From: Saccharothrix australiensis
Lineage (GTDB): Bacteria; Actinomycetota; Actinomycetes; Mycobacteriales; Pseudonocardiaceae
Assembly: GCF_003634935.1 (NCBI RefSeq)
Contig: NZ_RBXO01000001.1
Coordinates: forward strand, 6,039,501-6,103,500
Reading direction: 5' to 3'
Length of the DNA: 64,000 nucleotides
The notes beneath the pieces are model-generated. The model saw only the letters and a program-made list of their open reading frames with translations, was not told the origin of the DNA and ran no database searches. This document shows positions 21,921-31,277 of the stretch, piece after piece (position 1 is the stretch's first letter; every line of letters starts with the position of its first letter). Position numbers and translations under genes: made by a program.

Positions 21921-22436
21921 TCACCGGGACTCGGGCCGCTGGAACTCCATCCCCGACACGAAGCGCCCCGCCAGCCCGGCCACGTCCAGCCACCCGCGCC
22001 CGGTCGGCGAGTGCAGGGTGAACACGGCGACGCGCGGCCGCGCCGGGTCGGTCACCACGACCTGGAGCTGCGCGCCGGAACCGGTCACCGGGATGCGTTC
22101 CACGATCACGACCGGGCAGCCGGTCGCGGTCACGCCCTTCGTGACGTCCCGGATCGCCGGCCCGTCCAGGCGCAGGCCGAGCGCGGGGTCGGCGGACCGG
22201 TCCACCGGCAGCACGGCGGCCATCAGCAGCGCCGGGTCCGCGTCGCGGTGCTCGACCACCGCCAGCAGCCCGCAGCCGTGCCGGTGCGCCAGCTCCGCCG
22301 CGCGGGCCGCCGACACCTCCAGGCCGGGCTCGCGGGAGCCCTTGACCCGGCGCAGCACCGCCAGCAGCTCCGCGGCGGTGCGTCCGGGCGAGCCGAGTGC
22401 CACCGGGGTGACGCCCGGCACGGGGGCGAGCCTCAC
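21921..22436 (-). CDS. Conserved protein of a WXG100-type operon
   Basis: 171 residues, no signal peptide or membrane segment. The sequence (VPGVTPVALGSP, LLAVVEHRDADPALLMAAVL, VIVERIPVTGSGAQLQVVV, VAVFTLHSPTGRGWLDVAGL) fits the small EspG-unlike partner proteins seen beside WXG100-like genes in Pseudonocardiales; I cannot name a family. GTG 22436 overlaps the previous gene's stop (GTGA). Last gene of a four-gene coupled operon. Confidence 0.7.
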   Translation of the reverse strand: MRLAPVPGVTPVALGSPGRTAAELLAVLRRVKGSREPGLEVSAARAAELAHRHGCGLLAVVEHRDADPALLMAAVLPVDRSADPALGLRLDGPAIRDVTKGVTATGCPVVIVERIPVTGSGAQLQVVVTDPARPRVAVFTLHSPTGRGWLDVAGLAGRFVSGMEFQRPESR

Positions 22437-23062
22437 CCCAGGCCCGCCGCGAACGCCGCCGCCGCGCCGCGCGGTGCGGCGGTCACGGGTGCGCCGAGCA
22501 GCACCGACGCCAGCTCGGCGGTGGCGGCCGACAAGCCGGTCAGGGTGTCGGACAGCGCGGACGCCTCCTCCGACCGCAGCCGCGCGGCGACCCGGCCCGC
22601 CTCGGCGTGGTGGTCCCGCGCCAGCAGCCGCGCCTCACCCAGCACCTCGTCCAGCCGCCCGACCAGGTCGTCGTGCCGGGCCACGGCGGCGTGCGCCTCG
22701 GCGTGCGCCGGGGCGAGGCCGGCGAGCGCACCGGCCTGGTCCACCTCGTCGACGGCCTCGGCGAGGTCGCGGCGCAACCGCACGGCCCGCCGGTCCAGCT
22801 CCTCGGCGCGCCGCTGGTTGTCCAGCAGGGTGGTGGCCCAGGAGTCGAGCACCTCCGCCGCACCGCGCATCGCGCGCCGCACCTCCGCCAGCTCCGACAC
22901 CACCGCCGCCAACCGCGTGGCCAGTCCGTCGGCCGCCGCGCCCGTCCACCCGTCGGGCACGCGGGGCACGACCACGTCGAACGAGCACCGCGCGCTGACC
23001 GCCGCGACGGCCTCCGCGCTGCCCGGCACCGGGTCGAAGCCCAGGCCCCGGTAGTCAGTCAC
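22433..23062 (-). CDS. Alpha-helical WXG100-like protein
   Basis: 209 residues, almost wholly predicted helix with heptad-like Ala/Leu patterns from about 40 to 180 (LAAVVSELAEVRRAMRGAAEVLDSWATTLLDNQRRAEELDRRA). PDGWTG at about residue 36 sits where the WxG turn of ESX-type proteins would be. Probably a type VII secretion-associated helical hairpin or a coiled-coil scaffold. GTG 23062 lies five bases before the stop of the EspC-like gene ends, so the genes overlap by eight bases. Confidence 0.7.
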   Translation of the reverse strand: MTDYRGLGFDPVPGSAEAVAAVSARCSFDVVVPRVPDGWTGAAADGLATRLAAVVSELAEVRRAMRGAAEVLDSWATTLLDNQRRAEELDRRAVRLRRDLAEAVDEVDQAGALAGLAPAHAEAHAAVARHDDLVGRLDEVLGEARLLARDHHAEAGRVAARLRSEEASALSDTLTGLSAATAELASVLLGAPVTAAPRGAAAAFAAGLG

Positions 23063-23321
23063 GGCGCAGCTCGTCGGCCTGCCGGTAGGTGGCGGCCGCC
23101 GCGCGCACCGACTCCGCGACCCCGGTCACGTCCAGGCCCCGCACCGTGTCCGACCACTCCGCGAGCAAGCCGGTCACGGCCGCCGCGATGCCGCCCGGAC
23201 CCAGGTCGCCGACCGGCTCGGCCAGCGCGGACCGCACCGCGCCCAGTTCGTCGGCCGCGTCGGCGAGCCGGTCGGCGAACCCGGCCAGTTCGTCCGGGTC
23301 GACCCGGAAGCCACCGCTCAT
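23055..23321 (-). CDS. Small EspC/WXG100-like secreted protein
   Basis: 88 residues, two predicted helices, starting MSGGFRVDPDELAGFADRLADAADELG. This opening (G-F-x-V-D-P-D-x-L) is the mark of the actinobacterial EspC-like type VII substrates, here with GLLAEWSDTVRGL around the turn. It overlaps the glycine-rich gene (ATGA) and the following helical gene, so the products are likely made in fixed ratio. No ESX ATPase is in the window; secretion would depend on a locus elsewhere. Confidence 0.75.
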   Translation of the reverse strand: MSGGFRVDPDELAGFADRLADAADELGAVRSALAEPVGDLGPGGIAAAVTGLLAEWSDTVRGLDVTGVAESVRAAAATYRQADELRRD

Positions 23322-23923
23322 TCGCCGAGCACGGGCGGGCACGCGGGCCGCAGGTCGTCGAGCAGGTCGAGGCCGTGGTCGTCGCGGGCGCGGTGCTCCT
23401 CCCGGCCGGTGCCCGCGACCGGCGGGAACATGCCGAACCCCTGCGGGCCCCCCACGCCGGCGGGTCCGACGCCGCCCCGCGCCGCCGCGCCGCCGGGCAC
23501 CGCGCCGAGCACGCCCGTCGAGCCGCCGGGCCCCGGCGGGCCATACCCGCCGTACCCGTACCCGCCGTGGCCGAGCCCGCCCTGCGCGCCCCTGCCGGGC
23601 CAGGACGGCCCACCCGGCCCGAACCCGCCGTACCCGGACCCGCCATGCCCGAACCCGCCGTAGCCCGACCCGCCGTGCGCGCCGGTCGAGCCGGCCGCGT
23701 AGCCGTCGGGCACGGCCGCGCCGTCCGGCAGACCCGGTGCGCCGAAGGTCGAGCCGCCCGCCGCCGGAGTCGTGCGCCCACCGCGCCCGCCCGGCGTCAG
23801 CCGCGGTTCGGGCCGGTGCCCCGGTGCGGCGACCGTCGGTGGTGGCGCGTGCCGTCGCGGTCCGTCGTCGGCCGGCCGCTCGCGCGACCGCTCGGGGTCC
23901 TCGACGCCGCGCACCCTTCGCAT
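23318..23923 (-). CDS. Glycine-rich repeat protein, possible type VII-associated substrate
   Basis: 201 residues of low-complexity Gly/Pro/Tyr sequence. Near-perfect repeats GGSGYGGFGHGG, GGSGYGGFGPGG and GGYGYGGYGPPG occupy about residues 83-135. The C-terminal 30 residues are different: acidic, with DDHGLDLLDDLRPACPPVLGE, and look conserved rather than repetitive. ATG 23923 is used; a second ATG at 23932 would add three residues. It heads the operon with three WXG100-type genes and may be a disordered wall or secreted protein; alternative is a linker-rich scaffold. Function unknown. Confidence 0.65.
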   Translation of the reverse strand: MRRVRGVEDPERSRERPADDGPRRHAPPPTVAAPGHRPEPRLTPGGRGGRTTPAAGGSTFGAPGLPDGAAVPDGYAAGSTGAHGGSGYGGFGHGGSGYGGFGPGGPSWPGRGAQGGLGHGGYGYGGYGPPGPGGSTGVLGAVPGGAAARGGVGPAGVGGPQGFGMFPPVAGTGREEHRARDDHGLDLLDDLRPACPPVLGE

Positions 23924-24049
23924 GCCGCACATCGTGGCGTTCCCGGCCGCCGGAAGACCAGGTCGGGTGCACAACGGGAGCACCACCGGTGCACGATCGG
24001 ACAAAGGTGACGTCACCTCGGTTCCCCGATCGTGCGAGAATCGTGCCCC

Positions 24050-24685
24050 GTGCCGACATCCGCCGTTCACGCACGCGTCGTGTTGCTCGCCGGTCCGTCC
24101 GGCTCGGGCAAGTCCACCCTCGCCGCCGACCTGGGCTGGCCGGTGCTCCGCCTGGACGACTTCTACCGCGAGGGCGACGACCCGCTGCTGCCGCGCGACG
24201 AGGCGGGCCGCCCCGACTGGGACGCCGAGGAGTCGTGGAACACCGGCGACGCGCTGCGGGCGGTGGTCGGGCTGGCCACCACCGGCCGGGTGGAGGCGCC
24301 GGTCTACGCGCTCGGCGAGGACCGGCGGGTCGGGTGCCGCGTCGTGGAGGCGCGGGGGCCGTTCATCGCCGAGGGCCTGTTCGCGGACCGGCTGGTGGCG
24401 GGCTGCCGGGAGGCGGGCGTGCTGCGGGACGCCATCGTGCTGGCGCCCGACGCCCTCGTCACGTTCGCGCGCCGGTTCGCCCGCGACGTGGCGGAGGCGC
24501 GCAAGCCCGTACCCCTGCTGCTCCGCCGCGGGCTGCGGCTGCTGCGCGAGCAGCCCGCCCTGGTGCGCCGCTGCGTCACGGCCGGGATGCGCCGGCTGAC
24601 CCCGCAGCAGGCGCGCGCCGAGCTGGCCGCCGCGCCGGCGGCCGTCGTCGCCGAGCACCACGGCGGTGCCGCGAACACCCGCTGA
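24050..24685 (+). CDS. Uridine kinase-like P-loop kinase
   Basis: 211-residue P-loop NTPase with Walker A GPSGSGKST (about residues 16-24) and LRLDDFYREGDDPLLPRD, the substrate-loop pattern of uridine kinase-like proteins. EGLFADRL and a basic lid region (RRFARDVAEARK) follow. It could phosphorylate a nucleoside or small metabolite; actinobacterial relatives are annotated as uridine kinase or ATP-binding protein. GTG 24050 is used; an in-frame GTG at 24032 would add six residues. Confidence 0.78.
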   Translation: MPTSAVHARVVLLAGPSGSGKSTLAADLGWPVLRLDDFYREGDDPLLPRDEAGRPDWDAEESWNTGDALRAVVGLATTGRVEAPVYALGEDRRVGCRVVEARGPFIAEGLFADRLVAGCREAGVLRDAIVLAPDALVTFARRFARDVAEARKPVPLLLRRGLRLLREQPALVRRCVTAGMRRLTPQQARAELAAAPAAVVAEHHGGAANTR

Positions 24686-24766
24686 CCACCCCCACCGGAC
24701 CACCGCCTGCCGTCCGCGCGGCGCACCGGGCCACGTGCGCCGACCGCCACCGGCCGGCGCTACCCC

Positions 24767-24772
24767 TATGAT
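24767..24772 (+). promoter_or_regulatory. Putative -10 for the helicase gene (leaderless)
   Basis: TATGAT lies nine bases before ATG 24782 and no Shine-Dalgarno is present in between, so transcription may start at the A of the start codon. Confidence 0.5.
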
Positions 24773-24781
24773 CTGCCTGCG

Positions 24782-27265
24782 ATGACTCTCACCGACCTGC
24801 TGCCGCCCACCGCCGACCCGGACCTCCTCTACGAAACGTTCGCCGAGTGGGCGCAAGGCCGGGGCCTGGAGCTGTACCCCGCGCAGCAGGAGGCGTTGAT
24901 CGAGATCGTCTCCGGCTCGAACGTCATCCTCAGCACGCCCACCGGCTCGGGCAAGAGCCTGGTCGCCCTCGGCGCGCACTTCGCCGCGCTGGCCGCGGGC
25001 AGGCGCACCTACTACACCGCGCCGATCAAGGCCCTGGTGTCGGAGAAGTTCTTCGCCCTCATCGACACGTTCGGCGCGGAGAACGTCGGCATGATGACCG
25101 GCGACGCCAGCGTCAACGAGTCCGCGCCGATCATCTGCTGCACCGCCGAGATCCTCGCCAACATCGCCCTGCGCGACGGCGCGGACGCCGACGTCGGCCA
25201 GGTCGTCATGGACGAGTTCCACTTCTACTCCGAGCCCGATCGCGGCTGGGCGTGGCAGGTGCCGCTGATCGAGCTGCCGAAGGCGCAGTTCGTGCTGATG
25301 TCGGCGACGCTGGGCGACGTCACGTTCTTCGAGAAGGACCTGACCCGCCGCACCGGCCGCCCGACCGCGACGGTCCGCTCGGCCCAGCGCCCGGTGCCGC
25401 TGAACTTCCAGTACGTGACGACGCCGCTGCACGAGACGATCGAGGAGCTGCTGCACGGCCGGGAAGCGCCGATCTACGTGGTCCACTTCACCCAGGCGTC
25501 CGCCCTGGAGCGCGCGCAGTCGCTGATGAGCGTCAACGTCGCCACCCGCGCCGAGAAGGACGCCATCGCCGCCATGATCGGGCGGTTCCGGTTCACCTCC
25601 GGGTTCGGCAAGACGCTGTCCCGGCTCGTCCGCCACGGTATCGGCGTGCACCACGCGGGGATGCTGCCCAAGTACCGCCGCCTGGTCGAGCAGCTCGCGC
25701 AGGCGGGTCTGCTGAAGGTCATCTGCGGCACGGACACGCTCGGCGTCGGCATCAACGTCCCCATCCGCACGGTGGTGTTCACCGCGCTCTCCAAGTACGA
25801 CGGCACGCGCACCCGGCACCTCAAGGCCCGTGAGTTCCACCAGATCGCGGGCCGCGCCGGCCGCGCGGGCTACGACACGATGGGCACCGTCGTCGTGCAG
25901 GCCCCCGACCACGTGGTGGAGAACGAGAAGGCGCTCGCGAAGGCGGGCGACGACCCGAAGAAGCGGCGGAAGGTCGTGCGCAAGAAGGCGCCCGAGGGTT
26001 TCGTCTCGTGGAGCGACCAGACCTTCGAGCGCCTCAAGAACGCCGACCCCGAGCCGCTGACGTCCAGCTTCGCGGTGAGCCACGCCATGCTGCTCAACGT
26101 GATCGGCCGCCCCGGCGACACCTTCGCCGCCATGCGCCACCTGCTGGAGGACAACCACGAGGACCGGCCCGCGCAGCGCAGGCACATCCTGCGCGCCATC
26201 TCGATGTACCGGGCGCTGCTGGCGGCGGGCGTGGTGGAGCGCGACGGGCCGCACGTGCGGCTGACCGTCGACCTCCAGGTCAACTTCGCGCTCAACCAGC
26301 CGCTGTCGCCGTTCGCGCTGGCCGCGTTCGACCTGCTGGACCGCGAGTCGCCGAGCTACGCGCTGGACGTGCTGTCGATCGTGGAGTCCACGCTGGACGA
26401 CCCGCGCCAGGTGCTGTCCGCGCAGGAGCACAAGGCGCGCGGCGAGGCGATCGGCGCGATGAAGGCCGACGGCATCGAGTACGACCAGCGGATGGAACTG
26501 CTGGAGGAGGTCACGCACCCCAAGCCGCTGGCCGGGTTGCTGGAGGCCGCGTTCGCCACCTACCGGCGCGGGCACCCGTGGGTCGCCGACCACCACCTGT
26601 CGCCGAAGTCCGTGGTGCGGGACATGTTCGAGCGGGCGATGACGTTCGGCGAGTACGTGTCCTACTACCAGCTCGCCCGCTCCGAGGGCCTGGTGCTGCG
26701 CTACCTCGCCGACGCGTACAAGGCGCTGCGGCAGACCGTGCCGGGCGACGCGAAGACCGAGGACCTCAACGACCTGGTGGAGTGGCTCGGCGAGCTGGTG
26801 CGCCAGGTGGACTCCAGCCTGCTCGACGAGTGGGAGAAGCTGCGCAATCCGGGCGCCGAGGACGCCGGGGCCGTGCTGGACGAGGCGCCGCCCGCGGTCA
26901 CCCGCAACCCGCGCGCGTTCCGGGTGCTGGTGCGCAACGCCCTGTTCCGCCGGGTCGAGCTGGCGGCGCGCCGGAACTACCACGAGCTGGGGCAGCTGGA
27001 CGGCGACGCGGGCTGGGGCGCGGAGGACTGGGCGGACGCGCTGGAGCCGTACTTCGAGGAGCACGACGAGATCGGCCTCGGCCCGAACGCGCGCGGCCCG
27101 GCCCTGCTGGTGATCACCGAGGAGCCCGGCCGCTGGGTCGTCCGGCAGGTCTTCGACGACCCAGCCGCGGACCACGACTGGGGCTTCACCGCCGAGGTCG
27201 ACCTCGCCGCGTCCGACGAGCTGGGCACGGCCGCGGTGCGGATCACCGAAGTCGGCAGGCTGTAG
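24782..27265 (+). CDS. DEAD/DEAH-box Ski2-like RNA helicase with DUF3516
   Basis: 827 residues. Helicase motifs in order: YPAQQEAL (Q-type), TPTGSGKS (Walker A, about 52-59), the DEFHFY box (about 146), MSATLGD, then the second RecA domain with VHHAGMLPKYRR, GTDTLGVGINVP and QIAGRAGRAGYD. The C-terminal ~380 residues correspond to DUF3516 of actinobacterial superfamily 2 helicases (DDNHEDRPAQRRHI, MLLNVIGRPGDTF). Likely RNA remodelling or decay in the cytosol. No ribosome site precedes the ATG. Confidence 0.92.
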   Translation: MTLTDLLPPTADPDLLYETFAEWAQGRGLELYPAQQEALIEIVSGSNVILSTPTGSGKSLVALGAHFAALAAGRRTYYTAPIKALVSEKFFALIDTFGAENVGMMTGDASVNESAPIICCTAEILANIALRDGADADVGQVVMDEFHFYSEPDRGWAWQVPLIELPKAQFVLMSATLGDVTFFEKDLTRRTGRPTATVRSAQRPVPLNFQYVTTPLHETIEELLHGREAPIYVVHFTQASALERAQSLMSVNVATRAEKDAIAAMIGRFRFTSGFGKTLSRLVRHGIGVHHAGMLPKYRRLVEQLAQAGLLKVICGTDTLGVGINVPIRTVVFTALSKYDGTRTRHLKAREFHQIAGRAGRAGYDTMGTVVVQAPDHVVENEKALAKAGDDPKKRRKVVRKKAPEGFVSWSDQTFERLKNADPEPLTSSFAVSHAMLLNVIGRPGDTFAAMRHLLEDNHEDRPAQRRHILRAISMYRALLAAGVVERDGPHVRLTVDLQVNFALNQPLSPFALAAFDLLDRESPSYALDVLSIVESTLDDPRQVLSAQEHKARGEAIGAMKADGIEYDQRMELLEEVTHPKPLAGLLEAAFATYRRGHPWVADHHLSPKSVVRDMFERAMTFGEYVSYYQLARSEGLVLRYLADAYKALRQTVPGDAKTEDLNDLVEWLGELVRQVDSSLLDEWEKLRNPGAEDAGAVLDEAPPAVTRNPRAFRVLVRNALFRRVELAARRNYHELGQLDGDAGWGAEDWADALEPYFEEHDEIGLGPNARGPALLVITEEPGRWVVRQVFDDPAADHDWGFTAEVDLAASDELGTAAVRITEVGRL

Positions 27266-27341
27266 CGCTTCGGTCCATCCGGTGGTACTCCGGCGTCGGC
27301 CGGGGTACCAGCATGTCAAGGTCGGGAGGGAGCGGAGGCGA

Positions 27342-30335
27342 TTGACCCTGTCGCAGGACGAGTTCGGCGTGCTCGGGCCGCTGGTGGTCCGCCGGGAGGG
27401 TCGGATCGTCCCGATCACCGCCGCCAAGCACCGGATCGTCCTCGCGACGCTGCTGCTGGGCGCGAACCGCTCGGTGCCCGCCGCCGACCTGATCCGCCGG
27501 GTGTGGGGCGAGCAGCCGCCGGACCGCGCCGCCCAGACGCTGCCCGTGTACGTGATGCGGCTGCGCCGCGCCCTCGGCGACCCGCAGCTGATCCACACCA
27601 CCCCCACCGGCTACCGGATCGAGCTGCGGCACGACGCGCTGGACCTGCACCGGTTCACCGACCTGGCGGAGCAGGGCGCGGCGCTGGTCGCGGCGGAGGA
27701 CCACGTGGCCGCGTGCGCGGCCTACGAGCGGGCGCTGGCCGAGTGGCGCGGCGCGCCCCTGGCGGACGTGCCCTCGGAGTCGCTGCACGAGGCGGAGGCG
27801 CCGAACCTGGCCGAGCAGCGGCTGCGGGTGACCTCCGAGCTGATCGACGTGAAGCTGCGGCTGGGCCGGTGCGACGAGGTGATCGCCGACCTGCGCCGGC
27901 TGACCGCGCAGCACCCGCTGCGGGAGCGGTTCTGGTCGCAGCTGATGGTCGCGCTGTACCGGGTGGACCGGCAGGCGGACGCGCTGGACGCCTACCGGCA
28001 GGCCAGCACGGCGCTGGCCCGCGAGCTCGGCGTCGACCCGAGCGACGGGCTGCGCTCGGTGCACCACGCGATCCTCACCGGCGACCCGGCGCTGCACCAG
28101 CCGGCCGCGAACGCCTGGGCGCCGGTGTCGCAGCTGCCCGCGCCGGTGGGCAACTTCGTGGGCCGCGCCGCCGAGCTGGCGCGCGTGACGGCGCTGCTGA
28201 CCCGCGCGGGCGCGACCGTGGTGGTGTGCGGACCGCCGGGCGTGGGCAAGACCGCGTTCGCCACGGCCGTGGGCCACGCGGCGCGCGACCGCTACCCGGA
28301 CGGGCAGCTGTACGTGAACCTGCGCGGGCACTCCACGTCCGCGCCGCTGCCCACGTCGGCGGTGCTGGCGCGGTTCCTGCGGGCGATGGGCGTGCGGGCC
28401 GACCACATCCCGGTGGACGAGGACGACCTGGTCCGGGGCTACCGGGCGCGGCTGCGCGGGCGGCGGGTGCTGATCACGCTGGACAACGCCGCGTCGGTGG
28501 AGCAGGTGCTGCCGCTGCTGCCCGGCGAGCCGGGGTGCTCGGTCGTCATCACCAGCCGCAACGAGCTGCGGAAACCGCTGCGGGCCGCGCTGGTCCGGCT
28601 GGACGTGCTGCGCGGCGACGAGGCGTGGAAGCTGCTCGCGCGGTCGCTCGGCCCGGAGGCGGCGCTGGCGCAGTTCGACGCGATCGCCGAGCTGGCCAGG
28701 CTGTGCGGCTACCTGCCGCTGGCCCTGCGGATCGCGCTGGGCAACCTGGTCGGCTCGCCGCACGCCGATATCGAGTCCTATGTGGACGAACTGCGCGGCG
28801 GCGACCGGTTGGCGGCCCTGGCGGTGGACAACGACGACACGGCGGCCGTGCGGCGGGCGTTCGACCTGTCCTACGCGGCGCTGGGTCGCGGCGCGGCGCG
28901 GCTGTTCCGGCTGGCCGGGCTGGTGCCGGGGCCGGACTTCAGCGCGGCGGGCGCGGCGGCGCTGCTGGGCGCGCCGATCGGCGAGGCGCGGCGGCTGCTG
29001 GAGGAGCTGGCCACGGCGCACCTCGTGCAGCGGGTGGGCGCGGAGCGGTTCGCGCTGCACGACCTGCTGCACGACTACGCCGTGGACCGCGCCACCGCCG
29101 AGGACGAGGACGTGGAGGGCGCGCGGCGGCGGCTGTTCGAGTGGTACCTGCGGACCGCGGTCGAGGTCGGCGACGTGCTGTACCCGGAGCTGCGCCCGCC
29201 CTCGGGCGCGCCGACGATGCCGGCGGACGAGGCGCGGGCGTGGCTGACCGCCGAGCGGGCCGGCGTGCTGGCCGCGACCGAGCACTGCGCGGCGCACGGG
29301 CCGCTGCCGCTGGCGTGGCAGCTGATCGAGGCGGTGAGCGGGTACTTCGGGTCGCACGGCCACCACGTGGAGTTCCTGCGGGCGGTGGGCGCGGCGCTGG
29401 GCGCGGCGCGGGCCGCCCGCGACCGGGACGCCGAGGTGGCGATGGTGGTGTGGCTGGCGACCGAGCACCGCAACCTGGGCGACCTGCGGATGGCGCAGGC
29501 GTACCTGCGGACGACCGCGCCGTCGGGTCGGACGCGGTGGCTGCACACCGGGCTCGACGGGGTGGTGAACCTGGAGCTCGGCGACCTGCCCGCCGCGGCG
29601 GCGGCGTTCTCGCGGATGGCGGAGCTGGGCGAGGCCGCGCCGGCGCACCCGCACGTCCGGATCTCGGCGCTGGCCGGGTGGGGCGCGCTGCACCTGATGC
29701 GCGGCGAGTTCGGGCCGGCCCGCGACCGGCTGGCGGAGGGGCTGGCGCTGGCCAGGGCGGCGGACGGCGTCAACCTGGAGGCGACGTGCGCGGCGCTGCT
29801 CGGCCGGTGCCACACCGCGCAGGGCGAGTACGGGCAGGCGGTGGCGCTGCTGCGGCAGGCGTTGGCGCACTGGTACCGCAGCGGCGCGCGGCACCCCCGC
29901 GCCGAGGGCATGGCGCACCTGGCCACGGCGCTGTCGCTGGGCGGGGAGCACGTCGAGGCGCTGCGCACCGCCCAGCGGTCGCTCGCGCTCGCGCAGGAGG
30001 TGGGCGGCAGCCCGCGCATCGAGTGCGAGGTGCACCACGCGCTGGGCGTGGCGCTGCGCAACCTGGGCGAGCCGGAGCGGGCGGTGGCCGCCCACCTGCG
30101 CGGGCTGGAGCTGGCCACCGCCTGCGAGTACCGGTACGGGATGGCCAGGTCCCACCTCCACCTCGGGCAGGCCCTGCGCCGCGACGGCAGGCGGTCGGAC
30201 GCCGTGCGGCACGCCCGGCTGGCCCTGGACCTGGCCGGGCGCAGCGGGTTCCACGGTTTCGTCGAGATGGCGGTCGGCCTGCTGACCGAGCTGGACGCGC
30301 CGGCCGCGACCCCGCGCCCCGACCACGCGGGGTGA
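27342..30335 (+). CDS. AfsR/SARP-like regulator: BTAD, NB-ARC and TPR domains
   Basis: About 997 residues. An OmpR-like winged helix (FGVLGPLVVRREG, AAKHRIVLATLLL, LPVYVMRLRRALGD, HTTPTGYRIEL) leads into a bacterial transcriptional activation domain ending ELGVDPSDGLRSVH (about residue 235). An NB-ARC ATPase follows with Walker A GPPGVGKT (about 292) and LITLDNA (about 377), then about nine TPR-like repeats to the end (e.g. ATCAALLGRCHTAQGEYGQAVALL). These proteins switch on secondary metabolism or antibiotic clusters, often gated by ATP and TPR ligand sensing. Start TTG 27342 after GGAGG is my choice; GTG 27282 is an alternative. The nearest downstream genes are a two-component operon, not an obvious cluster. 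Confidence 0.85.
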   Translation: MTLSQDEFGVLGPLVVRREGRIVPITAAKHRIVLATLLLGANRSVPAADLIRRVWGEQPPDRAAQTLPVYVMRLRRALGDPQLIHTTPTGYRIELRHDALDLHRFTDLAEQGAALVAAEDHVAACAAYERALAEWRGAPLADVPSESLHEAEAPNLAEQRLRVTSELIDVKLRLGRCDEVIADLRRLTAQHPLRERFWSQLMVALYRVDRQADALDAYRQASTALARELGVDPSDGLRSVHHAILTGDPALHQPAANAWAPVSQLPAPVGNFVGRAAELARVTALLTRAGATVVVCGPPGVGKTAFATAVGHAARDRYPDGQLYVNLRGHSTSAPLPTSAVLARFLRAMGVRADHIPVDEDDLVRGYRARLRGRRVLITLDNAASVEQVLPLLPGEPGCSVVITSRNELRKPLRAALVRLDVLRGDEAWKLLARSLGPEAALAQFDAIAELARLCGYLPLALRIALGNLVGSPHADIESYVDELRGGDRLAALAVDNDDTAAVRRAFDLSYAALGRGAARLFRLAGLVPGPDFSAAGAAALLGAPIGEARRLLEELATAHLVQRVGAERFALHDLLHDYAVDRATAEDEDVEGARRRLFEWYLRTAVEVGDVLYPELRPPSGAPTMPADEARAWLTAERAGVLAATEHCAAHGPLPLAWQLIEAVSGYFGSHGHHVEFLRAVGAALGAARAARDRDAEVAMVVWLATEHRNLGDLRMAQAYLRTTAPSGRTRWLHTGLDGVVNLELGDLPAAAAAFSRMAELGEAAPAHPHVRISALAGWGALHLMRGEFGPARDRLAEGLALARAADGVNLEATCAALLGRCHTAQGEYGQAVALLRQALAHWYRSGARHPRAEGMAHLATALSLGGEHVEALRTAQRSLALAQEVGGSPRIECEVHHALGVALRNLGEPERAVAAHLRGLELATACEYRYGMARSHLHLGQALRRDGRRSDAVRHARLALDLAGRSGFHGFVEMAVGLLTELDAPAATPRPDHAG

Positions 30336-30437
30336 CCGGGAGGACGCGCCGCGCTCATTGCCCTCCGCCACCCCCAGGGGCGAGGATGACCGTCCGATGG
30401 ACTCATCGCCGACGCCGTCGAACCGCATTGGAAATCC

Positions 30438-31277
30438 ATGACGTCAGGACTCCCCTGCCCGCTCTGCGAGGGGCCGGACCGCCGCGGCGCGCTGGAGCGC
30501 GGGCTCCGGGTGCTCGCGGTGGACGACGAGGCCCCCGCCCTGGACGACCTGGTCTACCTGCTGGAGTCCGATCCCCGCGTGGCGCACGTCGAAGCGGTGA
30601 CGGACGCGACGAAGGCCCTGCGCACGCTGCACCGCGCGATGGACGCCGGGCAGGCGGTCGACGCGGTGTTCCTGGACATCCGGATGCCCGGCCTGGACGG
30701 GCTGGACCTGGCGCGGGTGCTGTCGCGGTTCGCCCAGCCGCCGCCGATCGTGTTCGTCACGGCCCACCAGGAGCCCGCCGTCGAGGCGTTCGAGCTGAAG
30801 GCGCTGGACTACCTGCTCAAGCCGGTGCGGCCGGAGCGGCTGGCCGAGTCGGTGCACCGGATCGTGCACGAGGTCGTGGAGTCGAGGGCGGCCGAACCCG
30901 CGCCGGCCAAGCCCGTGGAGAAGGTGCCCGACGCGGGCGACGAGGTCATCCCGGTGGAGCTGGGCGGCATCACGCGGTTCATCCGGCTGGCCGACATCCG
31001 GTACGTCGAGGCGCACGGCGACTACGCCCGGCTGCACACCGCGACCGGCAGCGGGCTGGTGCGGGCCGCGTTGAACGGCCTGGAGGAGCGGTGGCGGTCG
31101 GCCGGGTTCGTCCGCATCCACCGCAGCCACCTGGTGTCGCTCGGGCACATCGACGAGCTGCGCCTGGAGGACGGGCACCTGAGCGTGAACATCGGCGGCG
31201 CGGTGCTGCCGGTGAGCCGACGGCACGCGCGGCACCTGCGGCAGCTCCTCGTGCGGCGCAACCGGCAGTCGCCGTGA
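30438..31277 (+). CDS. LytTR-family response regulator
   Basis: 279 residues: receiver domain with the acidic pocket AVDDE (Asp29/Asp30), phosphorylation site Asp80 in VFLDIRMPG and Lys of LDYLLKPV, then a LytTR DNA-binding domain (VEAHGDYARLHTATG, FVRIHRSHLVSLGHIDEL). An unusual N-terminal addition, GLPCPLCEGPDRR, carries a CPxC pair (Cys7, Cys10). Followed with GTGA overlaps by a small membrane gene, a solute:sodium symporter and a LytS-type kinase. The same arrangement elsewhere controls acetate/pyruvate-type uptake. Confidence 0.92.
   Translation: MTSGLPCPLCEGPDRRGALERGLRVLAVDDEAPALDDLVYLLESDPRVAHVEAVTDATKALRTLHRAMDAGQAVDAVFLDIRMPGLDGLDLARVLSRFAQPPPIVFVTAHQEPAVEAFELKALDYLLKPVRPERLAESVHRIVHEVVESRAAEPAPAKPVEKVPDAGDEVIPVELGGITRFIRLADIRYVEAHGDYARLHTATGSGLVRAALNGLEERWRSAGFVRIHRSHLVSLGHIDELRLEDGHLSVNIGGAVLPVSRRHARHLRQLLVRRNRQSP

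Noticed and set aside
23318-27607. A minus-strand open frame of ~1,400 codons across the helicase
   Set aside because: Only its last part (23318-23923) is a plausible gene; the rest is antisense to the helicase, whose motifs are intact.
27243-30428. A long minus-strand frame opposite the AfsR-like gene
   Set aside because: Antisense shadow; the plus strand has complete BTAD, NB-ARC and TPR domains.
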